From assembly GCF_963924675.1 (NCBI RefSeq), contig NW_027077413.1, positions 1,612,001-1,676,000 of the forward strand: a DNA stretch of 64,000 nt. Direction: 5' to 3'. Positions 24,475 through 36,707 of the stretch are shown piece after piece. Origin of the DNA: Phocoena phocoena (Eukaryota; Chordata; Mammalia; Artiodactyla; Phocoenidae). The notes beneath the pieces were generated by a model that was not told the origin of the DNA, searched no databases, and was given only the letters and a program-made list of their open reading frames with translations. Each line of letters opens with the position of its first letter. The stretch's first letter is position 1. A program made the translations under genes and the position numbers.

Positions 24475-26222
24475 TTTCCGCCGCTGTAAACACGCTTGAT
24501 TCTCTTACGGAGACATATATATCCATGGGTTTTAAGATTCTTCCTAGTCAGGTATATTCCTAGGCGTTGAATATGTGGTGTTGAATCCATTTCGTTGAGC
24601 AAGGAGTAGGTCTTGTCTATTACATATTTGGCTTATGGAATGTTATCTGTGCTAATTTCAGTCTCTGGTTTTATGCAGCACCCCAACGCACCTTTCCCCA
24701 TAAGCAAGCACTAGTTGGTTTTCTAAATTTGAGACCCTGTTCTGTTTTGTAATTCAGTTCATGTGTAGTCAAGTTTACATTCCGTGTATTAGTGATATCT
24801 TATGATATTTCTTTTTCTGTGTGACGTAGTTCACGTAGAATCACCGTACCTGCATCCACTTACTATGCCGCTACGGGCCTGATGACACAGGTTTCATTGC
24901 TGAGTGATATTGCGTTGCATGTACGTGCCACAACTTCTTTATCCATTTTTTGCTTTCTGGGATATTTACCTGATACTGTAGACGAGCTTCTTGTGAACAC
25001 AGCCGTCCCAAATATTGGGGTGGCTGTCTGTTTTTGATTTTAATTTCCGTAAGCTATAGGACCATATGTGGAAGTGCCATAGGCTGTGTTGCTTTGTTTC
25101 TTACGTGTTTCAGGAAACACCATACACTTCTCCAGGGTGGCTGCTGGCAATTTACATCCTGCCAATCAGCATAACAAGGCTCCCTGTTCTCCATATCCTG
25201 TCCTACCTTTCTGGATTTTACACTTTTTTCAGATGGCCCTTTTGCCCGGGGGGGCAGTGAGATTTCATTGTAGTGCAGATTTCCTTTACAGGCTTGCTTG
25301 GTTGGCCAAAAAGGGCGTATGCGTTTTTTCCTGAATATATTCAGGAAAAAACGCATACGCCCTTTTTGGCCAAGTGCATCATTGTCGACGTTGTGCCTCT
25401 TTTCCTATGCTTTCAGGGCAATTCCAGTCTACCCCCTGCAATCGTTTTCCTGAAATTCAGCCCCGCTTTCAAGTCCCCTTCGCAGGCTTACTTCAATATA
25501 TTTTTGGAGGATAGCTGTCATTTATAACTCTGCAGGTTTGTGAATTACAGTGCCCCTGAGCTCCTTTCTTCAACTCGCTTTCTTGTGAGCTGGGCACAAA
25601 ACCGCAGGATTGCTTCAGGCCCTAATCTGTTTCCAGCAGGGCACACTGAGCTTTTGTTTAATTCCTCTTACTGGTGGGCAATGAGCGTTACATTTGCCCG
25701 TGCAGACACCTACAGCTAGTCTCTCATTGGTTCTCCCTATTCCTGTTCATCTTGCATAGAAATTGCAAGCTGTGCGAAACAGGAGGTTAAAGGCACTGAC
25801 TCTCCAAGCGGGGAGAGTGTTAGTAAAGCATCTGGAATGGTGAACCCGAGGACCAGGAAACGAAAACTGAGATGCATTTTAAATCATTTCCCAATCACAC
25901 GGTGGACGATACTCAGGGTTTCCCATGCATGTTTTAGCTGCAGGAAGAATCCCTTGAACCTGGAGAGTTGGGAGCCATGGAATGGGTACCATGCAGTATG
26001 ACTTCAAAGGGTCTGCATTTGCTCACCGAAACTCACCAATGCTATCAGCCTGAAGTGTCCAGCCTTATGTCTCAACCAGCTCTGGGTGTAGATGTGGTCA
26101 ATCCCGGTTGCATCACATGCCCTGAGTGAATTATTTAAGAATTGCTCTCTATTTCACTGTCTTTGTGTTTTGTTTTCGAAATTTATTTTGATAATGGGAT
26201 TTATCGGATTTTCACTGCTGCG
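24475..26222. repeat. Satellite monomer 15, subtype C
   Basis: 1,748 bp, perfect palindrome at 25302-25373. Last clear C unit. Its end reads ttttgataatggg, not ttttgttaatggg, so the trimer order stops here. Confidence 0.9.
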
Positions 26223-27969
26223 TTTCGGCCGCTGTACACACGCTTGATTCTCTTACGGAGACATATATATCCATGGGTTTTAAGATTCTTCCTAGTCAGG
26301 TATATTCCTAGGCGTTGAATATGTGGTGTTGGGTCCATTTCGTTGAGCAAGGAGTAGGTCTTGTCTATTACCTATTTGGCTTATGGAAAGTTATCTGTGC
26401 TAATTTCAGTCTCTGGTTTTATGCAGCACCCCAAGGCACCTTTCCCCATAAGCAAGCACTAGTTGGTTTTCTAAATTTGAGACCCTGTTCTGTTTTGTAA
26501 TTCAGTTCATGTGTAGTCAAGTTTACATTCCGTGTATTAGTGATATCTTATGATGTTTCTTTTTCTGTGTGACGTAGTTCACGTAGAATCACCGTACCTG
26601 CATCCACTCACTATGCCGCTACGGGCCTGATGACACAGATTTCATTGCTGAGTGATTTGCATTGTACGTACGTGCCACAAATTCTTTATCCATTTTTTGC
26701 TTTCTGGGATATTTACCTGATACTGTAGACGAGCTTCTTGTGAACACAGCCGTCCCAAATATTGGGGTGGCTGTCTGTTTATGATTTTAATTTCCGTATG
26801 CTATAGGACCATAAGTGGAAGTGCCATAGGCTGTGTTGCTTTGTTTCTTACGTGTTTCAGGAAACACCATACACTTCTCCAGGGTGGCTGCTGGCAATTT
26901 ACATCCTGCCAATCAACATAACAAGGCTCCATGTTCTCCATATCCTGTCCTACCTTTCTGGATTTTACACTTTTTTCAGATGGCCCTTTTTCCCGGGGGG
27001 GCAGTGAGATTTCATTGTAGTGCAGATTTCCTTTACAGGCTTGCTTGGTTGGCCAAAAATGGCGTATGCGTTTTTTCCTGAATATATTCAGGAAAAAACG
27101 CATACGCCCTTTTTGGCCAAGTGCATCATTGTCGACGTTGTGCCTCATTTCCTATGCTTTCAGGGCAATTCCAGTCTACCCCCTGCAATCGTTTTCCTGA
27201 AATTCAGCCCCGTTTTCAAGTCCCCTTCGCAGGCTTACTTCAATATATTTTTGGAGGATAGCTGTCATTTATAACTCTGCAGGTTTGTGAAGTACACTGC
27301 CCCTGAGCTCCTTTCTTCAACTCGCTTTCTTGTGAGCTGGGCACAAAACCGCAGGATTGCTTCAGGCCCTAATCTGTTTCCAGCAGGGCACACTGAGCCT
27401 TTGTTTAATTCCTCTTCCTGGTGGGCAATGAGCGTTACATTTGCCCGTGCAGACACCTACAGCTAGTCTCTCATTGGTTCTCCCTATTCCTGTTCATCTT
27501 GCACAGAAATGGCAAGCTGTGCGAAACAGGAGGTTAAAGGCACTGACTCTCCAAGCGGGGAGAGTGTTAGTAAAGCATCTGGAATGGTGAACCCGAGGAC
27601 CAGGAAACGAAAACTGAGATGCATTTTAAATCGTTTCCCAATCACACGGTGGACGATACTCTGGGTTTCCCATGCATGATTTAGCTGGCGGAAGAATCCC
27701 TTGAACCTGGAGAGTTGGGACCCATGGAATGGGTACCATGCAGTATGACTTCAAAGGGTCTGCATTTGCTCACCGAAACTCACCAATGCTATCAGCCTGA
27801 AGTGTCCAGCCTTATGTCTCAACCAGCTCTGGGTGTAGATGTGGTCAATCCCGGTTGCATCACATGCCCTGAGTGAATTATTTAAGAATTGCTCTCTATT
27901 TCACTGTCTTTGTGTTTTGTTTTCGAAATTTATTTTGATAATGGGATTTATCGGATTTTAACTGCTGCG
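26223..27969. repeat. Satellite monomer 16
   Basis: 1,747 bp; one base is missing in gagtgatttgc near 26650. The palindrome at 27049-27120 has one left-arm mismatch (aaaaatggcg). It has a tttcggccg head but lacks the other A marks, and begins the more variable part of the array. Confidence 0.9.
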
Positions 27970-29716
27970 TTTCGGCCGCTGTACACACGCTTGATTCTCT
28001 TACGGAGACATATATATCCATGGGTTTTAAGTTTATTCCTAGTCAGGTATATTCCTAGGCGTTGAATATGTGGTGTTGGGTCCATTTCGTTGAGCAAGGA
28101 GTAGGTCTTGTCTATTACATATTTGGCTTATGGAAAGTTATCTGTGCTAATTTCAGTCTCTGGTTTTATGCAGCACCCCAAGGCACCTTTCCCCATAAGC
28201 AAGCACTAGTTGGTTTTCTAAATTTGAGACCCTGTTCTGTTTTGTAATTCAGTTCATGTGTAGTCAAGTTTACATTCCGTGTATTAGTGATATCTTATGA
28301 TGTTTCTTTTTCTGTGTGACGTAGTTCACGTAGAATCACCGTACCTGCATCCACTCACTATGCCGCTACGGGCGTGATGACACAGATTTCATTGCTGAGT
28401 GATATTGCATTGCACGTACGTGCCACAACTTCTTTATCCATTTTTTGCTTTCTGGGATATTTACCTGATACTGTAGACGAGCTTCTTGTGAACACAGCCG
28501 TCCCAAATATTGGGGTGGCTGTCTGTTTTTGATTTTAATTTCCGTAAGCTATAGGACCATTAGTGGAAGTGCCATAGGCTGTGTTGCTTTGTTTCTTACG
28601 TGTTTCAGGAAACACCATACACTTCTCCAGGGTGGCTGCTGGCAATTTACATCCTGCCAATCAGCATAACAAGGCTCCCTGTTCTCCATATCCTGTCGTA
28701 ACTTTCTGGATTTTACACTTTTTTCAGATGGCCCTTTTGCCCGGGGGGCAGTGAGATTTCATTGTAGTGCAGATTTCCTTTACAGGCTTGCTTGGTTGGC
28801 CAAAAAGGGCGTATGCGTTTTTTCCTGAATATATTCAGGAAAAAACGCATACGCCCTTTTTGGCCAAGTGCATCATTGTCGACGTTGTGCCTCTTTTCCT
28901 ATGCTTTCAGGGCAATTCCAGTCTACCCCCTGCAATCGTTTTCCTGAAATTCAGCCCCGCTTTCAAGTCCCCTTCGCAGGCTTACTTCAATATATTTTTG
29001 GAGGATAGCTGTCATTTATAACTCTGCAGGTTTGTGAAGTACAGTGCCCCTGAGCTCCTTTCTTCAACTCGCTTTCTTGTGAGCTGGGCACAAAACCGCA
29101 GGATTGCTTCAGGTCCTAATCTGTTTCCAGCAGGGCACACTGAGCCTTTGTTTAATTCCTCTTCCTGGTGGGCAATGAGTGTTACATTTGCCCGTGCAGA
29201 CACCTACAGCTAGTCTCTCATTGGTTCTCCCTATTCCTGTTCATCTTGCACAGAAATAGCAAGCTGTGCCAAACAGGAGGTTAAAGGCACTGACTCTCCA
29301 AGCGGGGAGAGTGTTAGTAAAGCATCTGGAATGGTGAACCCGAGGACCAGGATACGAAAACTGAGATGCATTTTAAATCGTTTCCCAATCACACGGTGGA
29401 TGATACTCTGGGTTTCCCATGCATGTTTTAGCTGGAGGAAGAATGCCTTGAACCTGGAGAGTTGGGACCCATGGAATGGGTACCATGCAGTATGACTTCA
29501 AAGGGTCTGCATTTGCTCACCGAAACTCACCAGTGCTATCAGCCAGAAGTGTCCAGCCTTATGTCTCAACCAGCTCTGGGTGTAGATGTGGTCAATCCCG
29601 GTTGCATCACATGCCCTGAGTGAATTATTTAAGAATTGCTCTCTATTTCACTGTCTTTGTGTTTTGTTTTCGAAATTTATTTTGATAATGGGATTTATCG
29701 GATTTTCACTGCTGCA
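27970..29716. repeat. Satellite monomer 17
   Basis: 1,747 bp; the G-run near 28743 has six G instead of seven. Perfect palindrome at 28796-28867. The tail has the caccagtgctatcagcc variant. Confidence 0.9.
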
Positions 29717-31460
29717 TTTCCGCTGCTGTACACACGCTTGATTCTCTTACGGAGACAAATATATATATCCATGGGTTTTAAGATTCTTCCTAGTCAGGTA
29801 TATTCCTAGGCGTTGAATATGTGGTGTTGAGTCCATTTCGTTGAGCAAGGAGTAGGTCTTGTCTATTACATATTTGGCTTATGGAATGTTATCTGTGCTA
29901 ATTTCAGTCTCTGATTTTATGCAGCACCCCAACGCACCTTTCCCCATAAGCAAGCACTAGTTGGTTTTCTAAATTTGAGACCCTGTTCTGTTTTGTAATT
30001 CAGTTCATGTGTAGTCAAGTTTACATTCCGTGTATTAGTGATATCTTATGATGTTTCTTTTTCTGTGTGACGTAGTTCACGTAGAATCACCGTACCTGCA
30101 TCCACTCACTATGCCGCTACGGGCCTGATGACACAGATTTCATTGCTGAGTGATATTGCATTGTACGTACGTGCCACAACTTCTTTCTCCATTTTTTGCT
30201 TTCTGGGATATTTACCTGATACTGTAGACGAGCTTCTTGTGAACACAGCCGTCCCAAATATTGGGTTGGCTGTCTGTTTTTGATTTTAATTTCCGTAAGC
30301 TATAGGACCATAAGTGGAAGTGCCATAGGCTGTGTTGCTTTGTTTCTTACGTGTTTCAGGAAACACCATACACTTCTCCAGGGTGGCTGCTGGCAATTTA
30401 CATCCTGCCAATCAGCATAACAAGGCTCCCTGTTCTCCATATCCTGTCCTACCTTTCTGGATTTTACACTTTTTTCAGATGGCCCGGGGGGGCAGTGAGA
30501 TTTCATTGTAGTGCAGATTTCCTTTACAGGCTTGCTTGGTTGGCCAAAAAGGGCGTATGCGTTTTTTCCTGAATATATTCAGGAAAGAACGCATACGCCC
30601 TTTTTGGCCAAGTGCATCATTGTCGACGTTGTGCCTCTTTTCCTATGCTTTCAGGGCAATTCCAGTCTACCCCCTGCAATCGTTTTCCTGAAATTCAGCC
30701 CCGCTATCAAGTCCCCTTCGCAGGCTTACTTCAATATATTTTTGGAGGATAGCTGTCATTTATAACTCTGCAGGTTTGTGAAGTACAGTGCCCCTGACCT
30801 CCTTTCTTCAACTCGCATTCTTGTGAGCTGGGCACAAAACCGCAGGATTGCTTCATGCCCTAATCTGTTTCCAGCAGGGCACACTGAGCCTTTGTTTAAT
30901 TCCTCTTCCTGGTGGGCAATGAGCGTAACATTTGCCCGTGCAGACACCTACAGCTAGTCTCTCATTGGTTCTCCCTATTCCTGTTCATCTTGCACAGAAA
31001 TTGCAAGCTGTGCCAAACAGGAGGTTAAAGGCACTGACTCTCCAAGCGGGGAGAGGGTTAGTAAAGCATCTGGAATGGTGAACCCGAGGACCAGGAAACG
31101 AAAACTGAGATGCATTTTAAATCATTTCCCAATCACACGGTGGACGATACTCTGGGTTTCCCATGCATGTTTTAGCTGGAGGAAGAATCCCTTGAACCTG
31201 GAGAGTTGGGACCCATGGAATGGGTACCATGCAGTATGACTTCAAAGGGTCTGCATTTGCTCACCGAAACTCACCAATGCTATCAGCCTGAAGTGTCCAG
31301 CCTTATGTCTCAACCAGCTCTGGGTGTAGATGTGGTCAATCCCGGTTGCATCACATGCCCTGAGTGAATTATTTAAGAATTGCTCTCTATTTCACTGTCT
31401 TTGTGTTTTGTTTTCGAAATTTATTTTGATAATGGGATTTATCGGATTTTCACTGCTGCG
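29717..31460. repeat. Satellite monomer 18 (8-bp deletion)
   Basis: 1,744 bp, explained by a 4-bp AT insertion near 29758 and an 8-bp deletion near 30484 between two CCC triplets (gatggcccttttgccc became gatggccc). The palindrome at 30540-30611 has one right-arm mismatch (aggaaagaacg). Confidence 0.9.
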
Positions 31461-33208
31461 TTTCGGCCGCTGTACACACGCTTGATTCTCTTACGGAGAC
31501 ATATATATCCATGGGTTTTAAGATTCTTCCTAGTCAGGTATATTCCTAGGCATTGAATATGTGGTGTTGGGTCCATTTCGTTGAGCAAGGAGTAGGTCTT
31601 GTCTATTACCTACTTGGCTTATGGAAAGTTATCTGTGCTAATTTCAGTCTCTGGTTTTATGCAGCACCCCAACGCACCTTTCCCCATAAGCAAGCACTAG
31701 TTGGTTTTCTAAATTTGAGACCCTGTTCTTTTTCGTAATTCAGTTCATGTGTAGTCAAGTTTACATTCCGTGTATTAGTGATATCTTATGATGTTTCTTT
31801 TTCTGTGTGACGTAGTTCACGTAGAATCACTGTACCTGCATCCACTCACTATGCCGCTACGGGCCTGATGACACAGATTTCATTGCTGAGTGATATTGCA
31901 TTGTACGTACGTGCCACAACTTCTTTATCCATTTTTTGCTTTCTGGGATATTTACCTGATACTGTAGACGAGCTTCTTGTGAACACAGCCGTCCCAAATA
32001 TTGGGGTGGCTGTCTGTTTTTGATTTTAATTTCCGTAAGCTATAGGACCATAAGTGGAAGTGCCATAGGCTGTGTTGCTTTGTTTCTTACGTGTTTCAGG
32101 AAACACCATACACTTCTCCAGGGTGGCTGCTGGCAATTTACATCCTGCCAATCAACATAACAAGGCTCCATGTTCTCCATATCCTGTCCTACCTTTCTGG
32201 ATTTTACACTTTTTTCAGATGGCCCTTTTTCCCGGGGGGGCAGTGAGATTTCATTGTAGTGCAGATTTCCTTTACAGGCTTGCTTGGTTGGCCAAAAAGG
32301 ACGTATGCGTTTTTTCCTGAATATATTCAGGAAAAAACGCATACGCCCTTTTTCGCCAAGTGCATCATTGTCGACGTTGTGCCTCTTTTCCTATGCTTTC
32401 AGGGCAATTCCAGTCTACCGCCTGCAATCGTTTTCCTGAAATTCAGCCCCGCTTTCAAGTCCCCTTCGCAGGCTTACTTCAATATATTTTTGGAGGATAG
32501 CTGTCATTTATAACTCTGCAGGTTTCTGAAGTACAGTGCCCCTGAGCTCCTTTCTTCAACTCGCTTTCTTGTGAGCTGGGCACAAAACCGCAGGATTGCT
32601 TCAGGCCCTAATCTGTTTCCAGCAGGGCACACTGAGCCTTTGTTTAATTCCTCTTCCTGGTGGGCAATGAGCGTTACATTTGCCCGTGCAGACACCTACA
32701 GCTAGTCTCTCATTGGTTCTCCCTATTCCTGTTCTTCTTGCACAGAAATGGCAAGCTGTGCGAAACAGGAGGTTAAAGGCACTGACTCTCCAAGAGGGGA
32801 GAGTGTTAGTAAAGCATCTGGAATGGTGAACCCGAGGACCAGGAAACGAAAACTGAGATGCATTTTAAATCGTTTCCCAATCACACGGTGGACGATACTC
32901 TGGGTTTCCCATGCATGTTTTAGCTGGAGGAAGAATCCCTTGAACCTGGAGAGTTGGGACCCATGGAATGGGTACCATGCAGTATGACTTCAAAGGGTCT
33001 GCATTTGCTCACCGAAACTCACCAATGCTATCAGCCTGAAGTGTCCAGCCTTATGTGTCAACCAGCTCCGGGTGTAGATGTGGTCAATCCCGGTTGCATC
33101 ACATGCCCTGAGTGAATTATTTAAGAATTGCTCTCTATTTCACTGTCTTTGTGTTTTGTTTTCGAAATTTATTTTGATAATGGGATTTATTGGATTTTCA
33201 CTGCTGCG
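31461..33208. repeat. Satellite monomer 19
   Basis: 1,748 bp. The palindrome at 32288-32359 has one mismatch in each arm (aaaggacg on the left, ttttcgcc on the right). Shares atcaacataac and ggctccatg with monomer 16, suggesting common descent of this segment. Confidence 0.9.
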
Positions 33209-34959
33209 TTTCGGCCGCTGTACACATGCTTGATTCTCTTACGGAGACATATATATCCATGGGTTTTAAGATTCTTCCTAGTCAGGTATATTCCTAGGCG
33301 TTGAATATGTGGTATTGGGTCCATTTCGTTGAACAAGGAGTAGGTCTTGTCTATTACATATTTGGCTTATGGAATGTTATCTGTGTTAATTTCAGTCTCT
33401 GGTTTTATGCAGCACCCCAAGGCACCTTTCCGCATAAGCAAGCACTAGTTGGTTTTCTAAATTTGAGACCCTGTTCTGTTTTGTAATTCAGTTCATGTGT
33501 AGTCAAGTTTACATTCCGTGTATTAGTGACATCTTATGATGTTTCTTTTTCTGTGTGACGTAGTTCACGTAGAATCACCGTACCTGCATCCACTCACTAT
33601 GCCGCTACGGGCCGGATGACACAGATTTCATTGCTGAGTGATATTGCATTGCACGTACGTGCCACAACTTCTTTATCCATTTTTTGCTTTCTGGGATATT
33701 TACCTGATACTGTAGACCAGCTTCTTGGGAACACAGCCGTCCCAAATATTGGGGTGGCTGTCTGTTTTTGATTTTAATTTCCGTATGCTATAGGACCATA
33801 AGTGGAAGTGCCATAGGCTGTGTTGCTTTTTTTCTTACGTGTTTCAGGAAACACCATACACTTCTCCAGGGTGGCTGCTGGCAATTTACATCCTGCCAAT
33901 CAGCATAACAAGGCTCCCTGTTCTCTATATCCTGTCCTACCTTTCTGGATTTTACACTTTTTTCAGATGGCCCTTTTGCCCGGGGGGGGGGCAGTGAGAT
34001 TTCATTGTAGTGCAGATTTCCTTTACAGGCTTGCTTGGTTGGCCAAAAAGGGCGTATATGTTTTTTCCTGAATATATTCAGGAAAAAACGCATACGCCCT
34101 TTTTGGCCAAGTGCATCATTGTCGACGTTGTGCCTCTTTTCCTATGCTTTCAGGGCAATTCCAGTCTACCCCCTGCAATCGTTTTCCTGAAATTCAGCCC
34201 CGCTTTCAAGTCCCCTTCGCAGGCTTACTTCAATATATTTTTGGAGGATAGCTGTCATTTATAACTCTGCAGGTTTGTGAAGTACAGTGCCCCTGAGCTC
34301 CTTTCTTCAACTTGCTTTCTTGTGAGCTGGGCACAAAACCGCAGGATTGCTTCAGGCCCTAATCTGTTTCCAGCAGGGCACACTGAGCCTTTGTTTAATT
34401 CCTCTTCCTGGTGGGCAATGAGCGTTACATTTGCCCGTGCAGACACCTACAGCTAGTCTCTCATTGGTTCTCCCTATTCCTGTTCATCTTGCACAGAAAT
34501 GGCAAGCTGTGCCAAACAGGAGGTTAAAGGCACTGACTCTCCAAGCGGGGAGAGGGTTAGTAAAGCATCTGGAATGGTGAACCCGAGGACCAGGATACGA
34601 AAACTGAGATGCATTTTAAATCGTTTCCCAATCACACGGTGGACGATACTCTGGGTTTCCCATGCATGTTTTAGCTGGAGGAAGAATGCCTTGAACCTGG
34701 AGAGTTGGGACCCATGGAATGGGTACCCTGCAGTATGACTTCAAAGGGTCTGCATTTGCTCACCGAAACTCACCAGTGCTATCAGCCAGAAGTGTCCAGC
34801 CTTATGTCTCAACCAGCTCTGGGTGTAGATGTGGTCAATCCCGGTTGCATCACATGCCCTGAGTGAATTATTTAAGAATTGCTCTCTATTTCACTGTCTT
34901 TGTGTTTTGTTTTCGAAATTTATTTTGATAATGGGATTTATCGGATTTTCACTCCTGCA
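33209..34959. repeat. Satellite monomer 20 (expanded G-run)
   Basis: 1,751 bp; the three extra bases are a ten-G run near 33982. The palindrome at 34039-34110 has one left-arm mismatch (gtatatg). The tail marks agagggttag and gggtaccctgcag are shared with monomer 21. Confidence 0.9.
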
Positions 34960-36707
34960 TTTCCGCCGCTGTACACACACTTGATTCTCTTACGGAGACA
35001 TATATATCCATGGGTTTTAAGATTCTTCCTAGTCAGGTATATTCCTAGGCGTTGAATATGTGGTGTTGAGTCCATTTCGTTGAGCAAGGAGTAGGTCTTG
35101 TCTATTACATATTTGGCTTATGGAATGTTATCTGTGCTAATTTCAGTCTCTGGTTTTATGCAGCACCCCAACGCAAATTTCCCCATAAGCAAGCACTAGT
35201 TGGTTTTCTAAATTTGAGACCCTGTTCTGCTTTGTAATTCAGTTCATGTGTAGTCAAGTTTACATTCCGTGTATTAGTGATATCTTATGATGTTTCTTTT
35301 TCTGTGTGACGTAGTTCACGTAGAATCACCGTACCTGCATCCACTTACTATGCCGCTACGGGCCTGATGACACAGATTTCATTGCTGAGTGATATTGCAT
35401 TGCACGTACGTGCCACAACTTCTTTATCCATTTTTTGCTTTCTGGGATATTTACCTGATACTGTAGACGAGCTTCTTGTGAACACAGCCGTCCCAAATAT
35501 TGGGGTGGCTGTCTGTTTTTGATTTTAATTTCCGTAAGCTATAGGACCATAAGTGGAAGTGCCATAGGCTGTGTTGCTTTGTTTCTTACGTGTTTCAGGA
35601 AACACCATACAATTCTCCAGGGTGGCTGCTGGCAATTTACATCCTGCCAATCAGCATAACAAGGCTCCCTGTTCTCCATATCCTGTCCTACCTTTCTGGA
35701 TTTTACACTTTTTTCAGATGGCCCTTTTGCCCGGGGGGGCAGTGAGATTTCATTGTAGTGCAGATTTCCTTTACAGGCTTGCTTGGTTGGCCAAAAAGGG
35801 CGTATGCGTTTTTTCCTGAATATATTCAGGAAAAAACGCATACGCCCTTTTTGGCCAAGTGCATCATTGTCGACGTTGTGCCTCTTTTCCTATGTTTTCA
35901 GGGCAATTCCCGTCTACCCCCTGCAATCGTTTTCCTGAAATTCAGCCCCGCTTTCAAGTCCCCTTCGCAGGCTTACTGCAATATATTTTTGGAGGATAGC
36001 TGTCATTTATAACTCTGCAGGTTTGTGAAGTACAGTGCCCCTGAGCTCCTTTCTTCAACTCGCTTTCTTGTGAGCTGGGCACAAAACCGCAGGATTGCTT
36101 CAGGCCCTAATCTGTTTCCAGCAGGGCACACTGAGCCTTTGTTTAATTCCTCTTCCTGGTGGGCAATGAGCGTTACATTTGCCCGTGCAGACACCTACAG
36201 CTAGTCTCTCATTGGTTCTCCCTATTCCTGTTCATCTTGCACAGAAATGGCAAGCTGTGCCAAACAGGAGGTTAAAGGCACTGACTCTCCAAGCGGGGAG
36301 AGGGTTAGTAAAGCATCTGGAATGGTGAACCCGAGGACCAGGATACGAAAACTGAGATGCATTTTAAATCGTTTCCCAATCACACGGTGGACGATACTCT
36401 GGGTTTCCCATGCATGTTTTAGCTGGAGGAAGAATCCCTTGAACCTGGAGAGTTGGGACCCATGGAATGGGTACCCTGCAGTATGACTTCAAAGGGTCTG
36501 CATTTGCTCACCGAAACTCACCAGTGCTATCAGCCAGAAGTGTCCAGCCTTATGTCTCAACCAGCTCTGGGTGTAGATGTGGTCAATCCCGGTTGCATCA
36601 CATGCCCTGAGTGAATTATTTAAGAATTGCTCTCTATTTCACTGTCTTTGTGTTTTGTTTTCGAAATTTATTTTGATAATGGGATTTATCGGATGTTCAC
36701 TGCTGCA
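34960..36707. repeat. Satellite monomer 21
   Basis: 1,748 bp, perfect palindrome at 35787-35858. The head (acgcaaatttcccc, ctgctttgtaattc, catacaattctcc) is shared only with monomer 22. The tail is shared with monomer 20. Confidence 0.9.

Larger units (their letters stand above)
6995..26222. repeat. Higher-order repeat block, trimer ABC (5,244 bp)
   Basis: Monomer subtypes recur in fixed order: ABC at 6995-12238, ABC at 12239-17482, AB at 17483-20978 and ABC at 20979-26222. A marks: tttcggccg start, aggtcttttct, and gtcgacgatg after the palindrome. B marks: gcagctacggg, gtccgaaatattgg and aaatggcaagctgtgcc. C marks: gtaaacacgc, ttgaatccatttcg, catatgtggaag and cctcttactgg. Matching marks sit 5,244 bp apart except across the AB block, where they are 3,496 bp (A, B) or 8,740 bp (C) apart. 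This is a true higher-order repeat with one C monomer lost. Confidence 0.88.
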
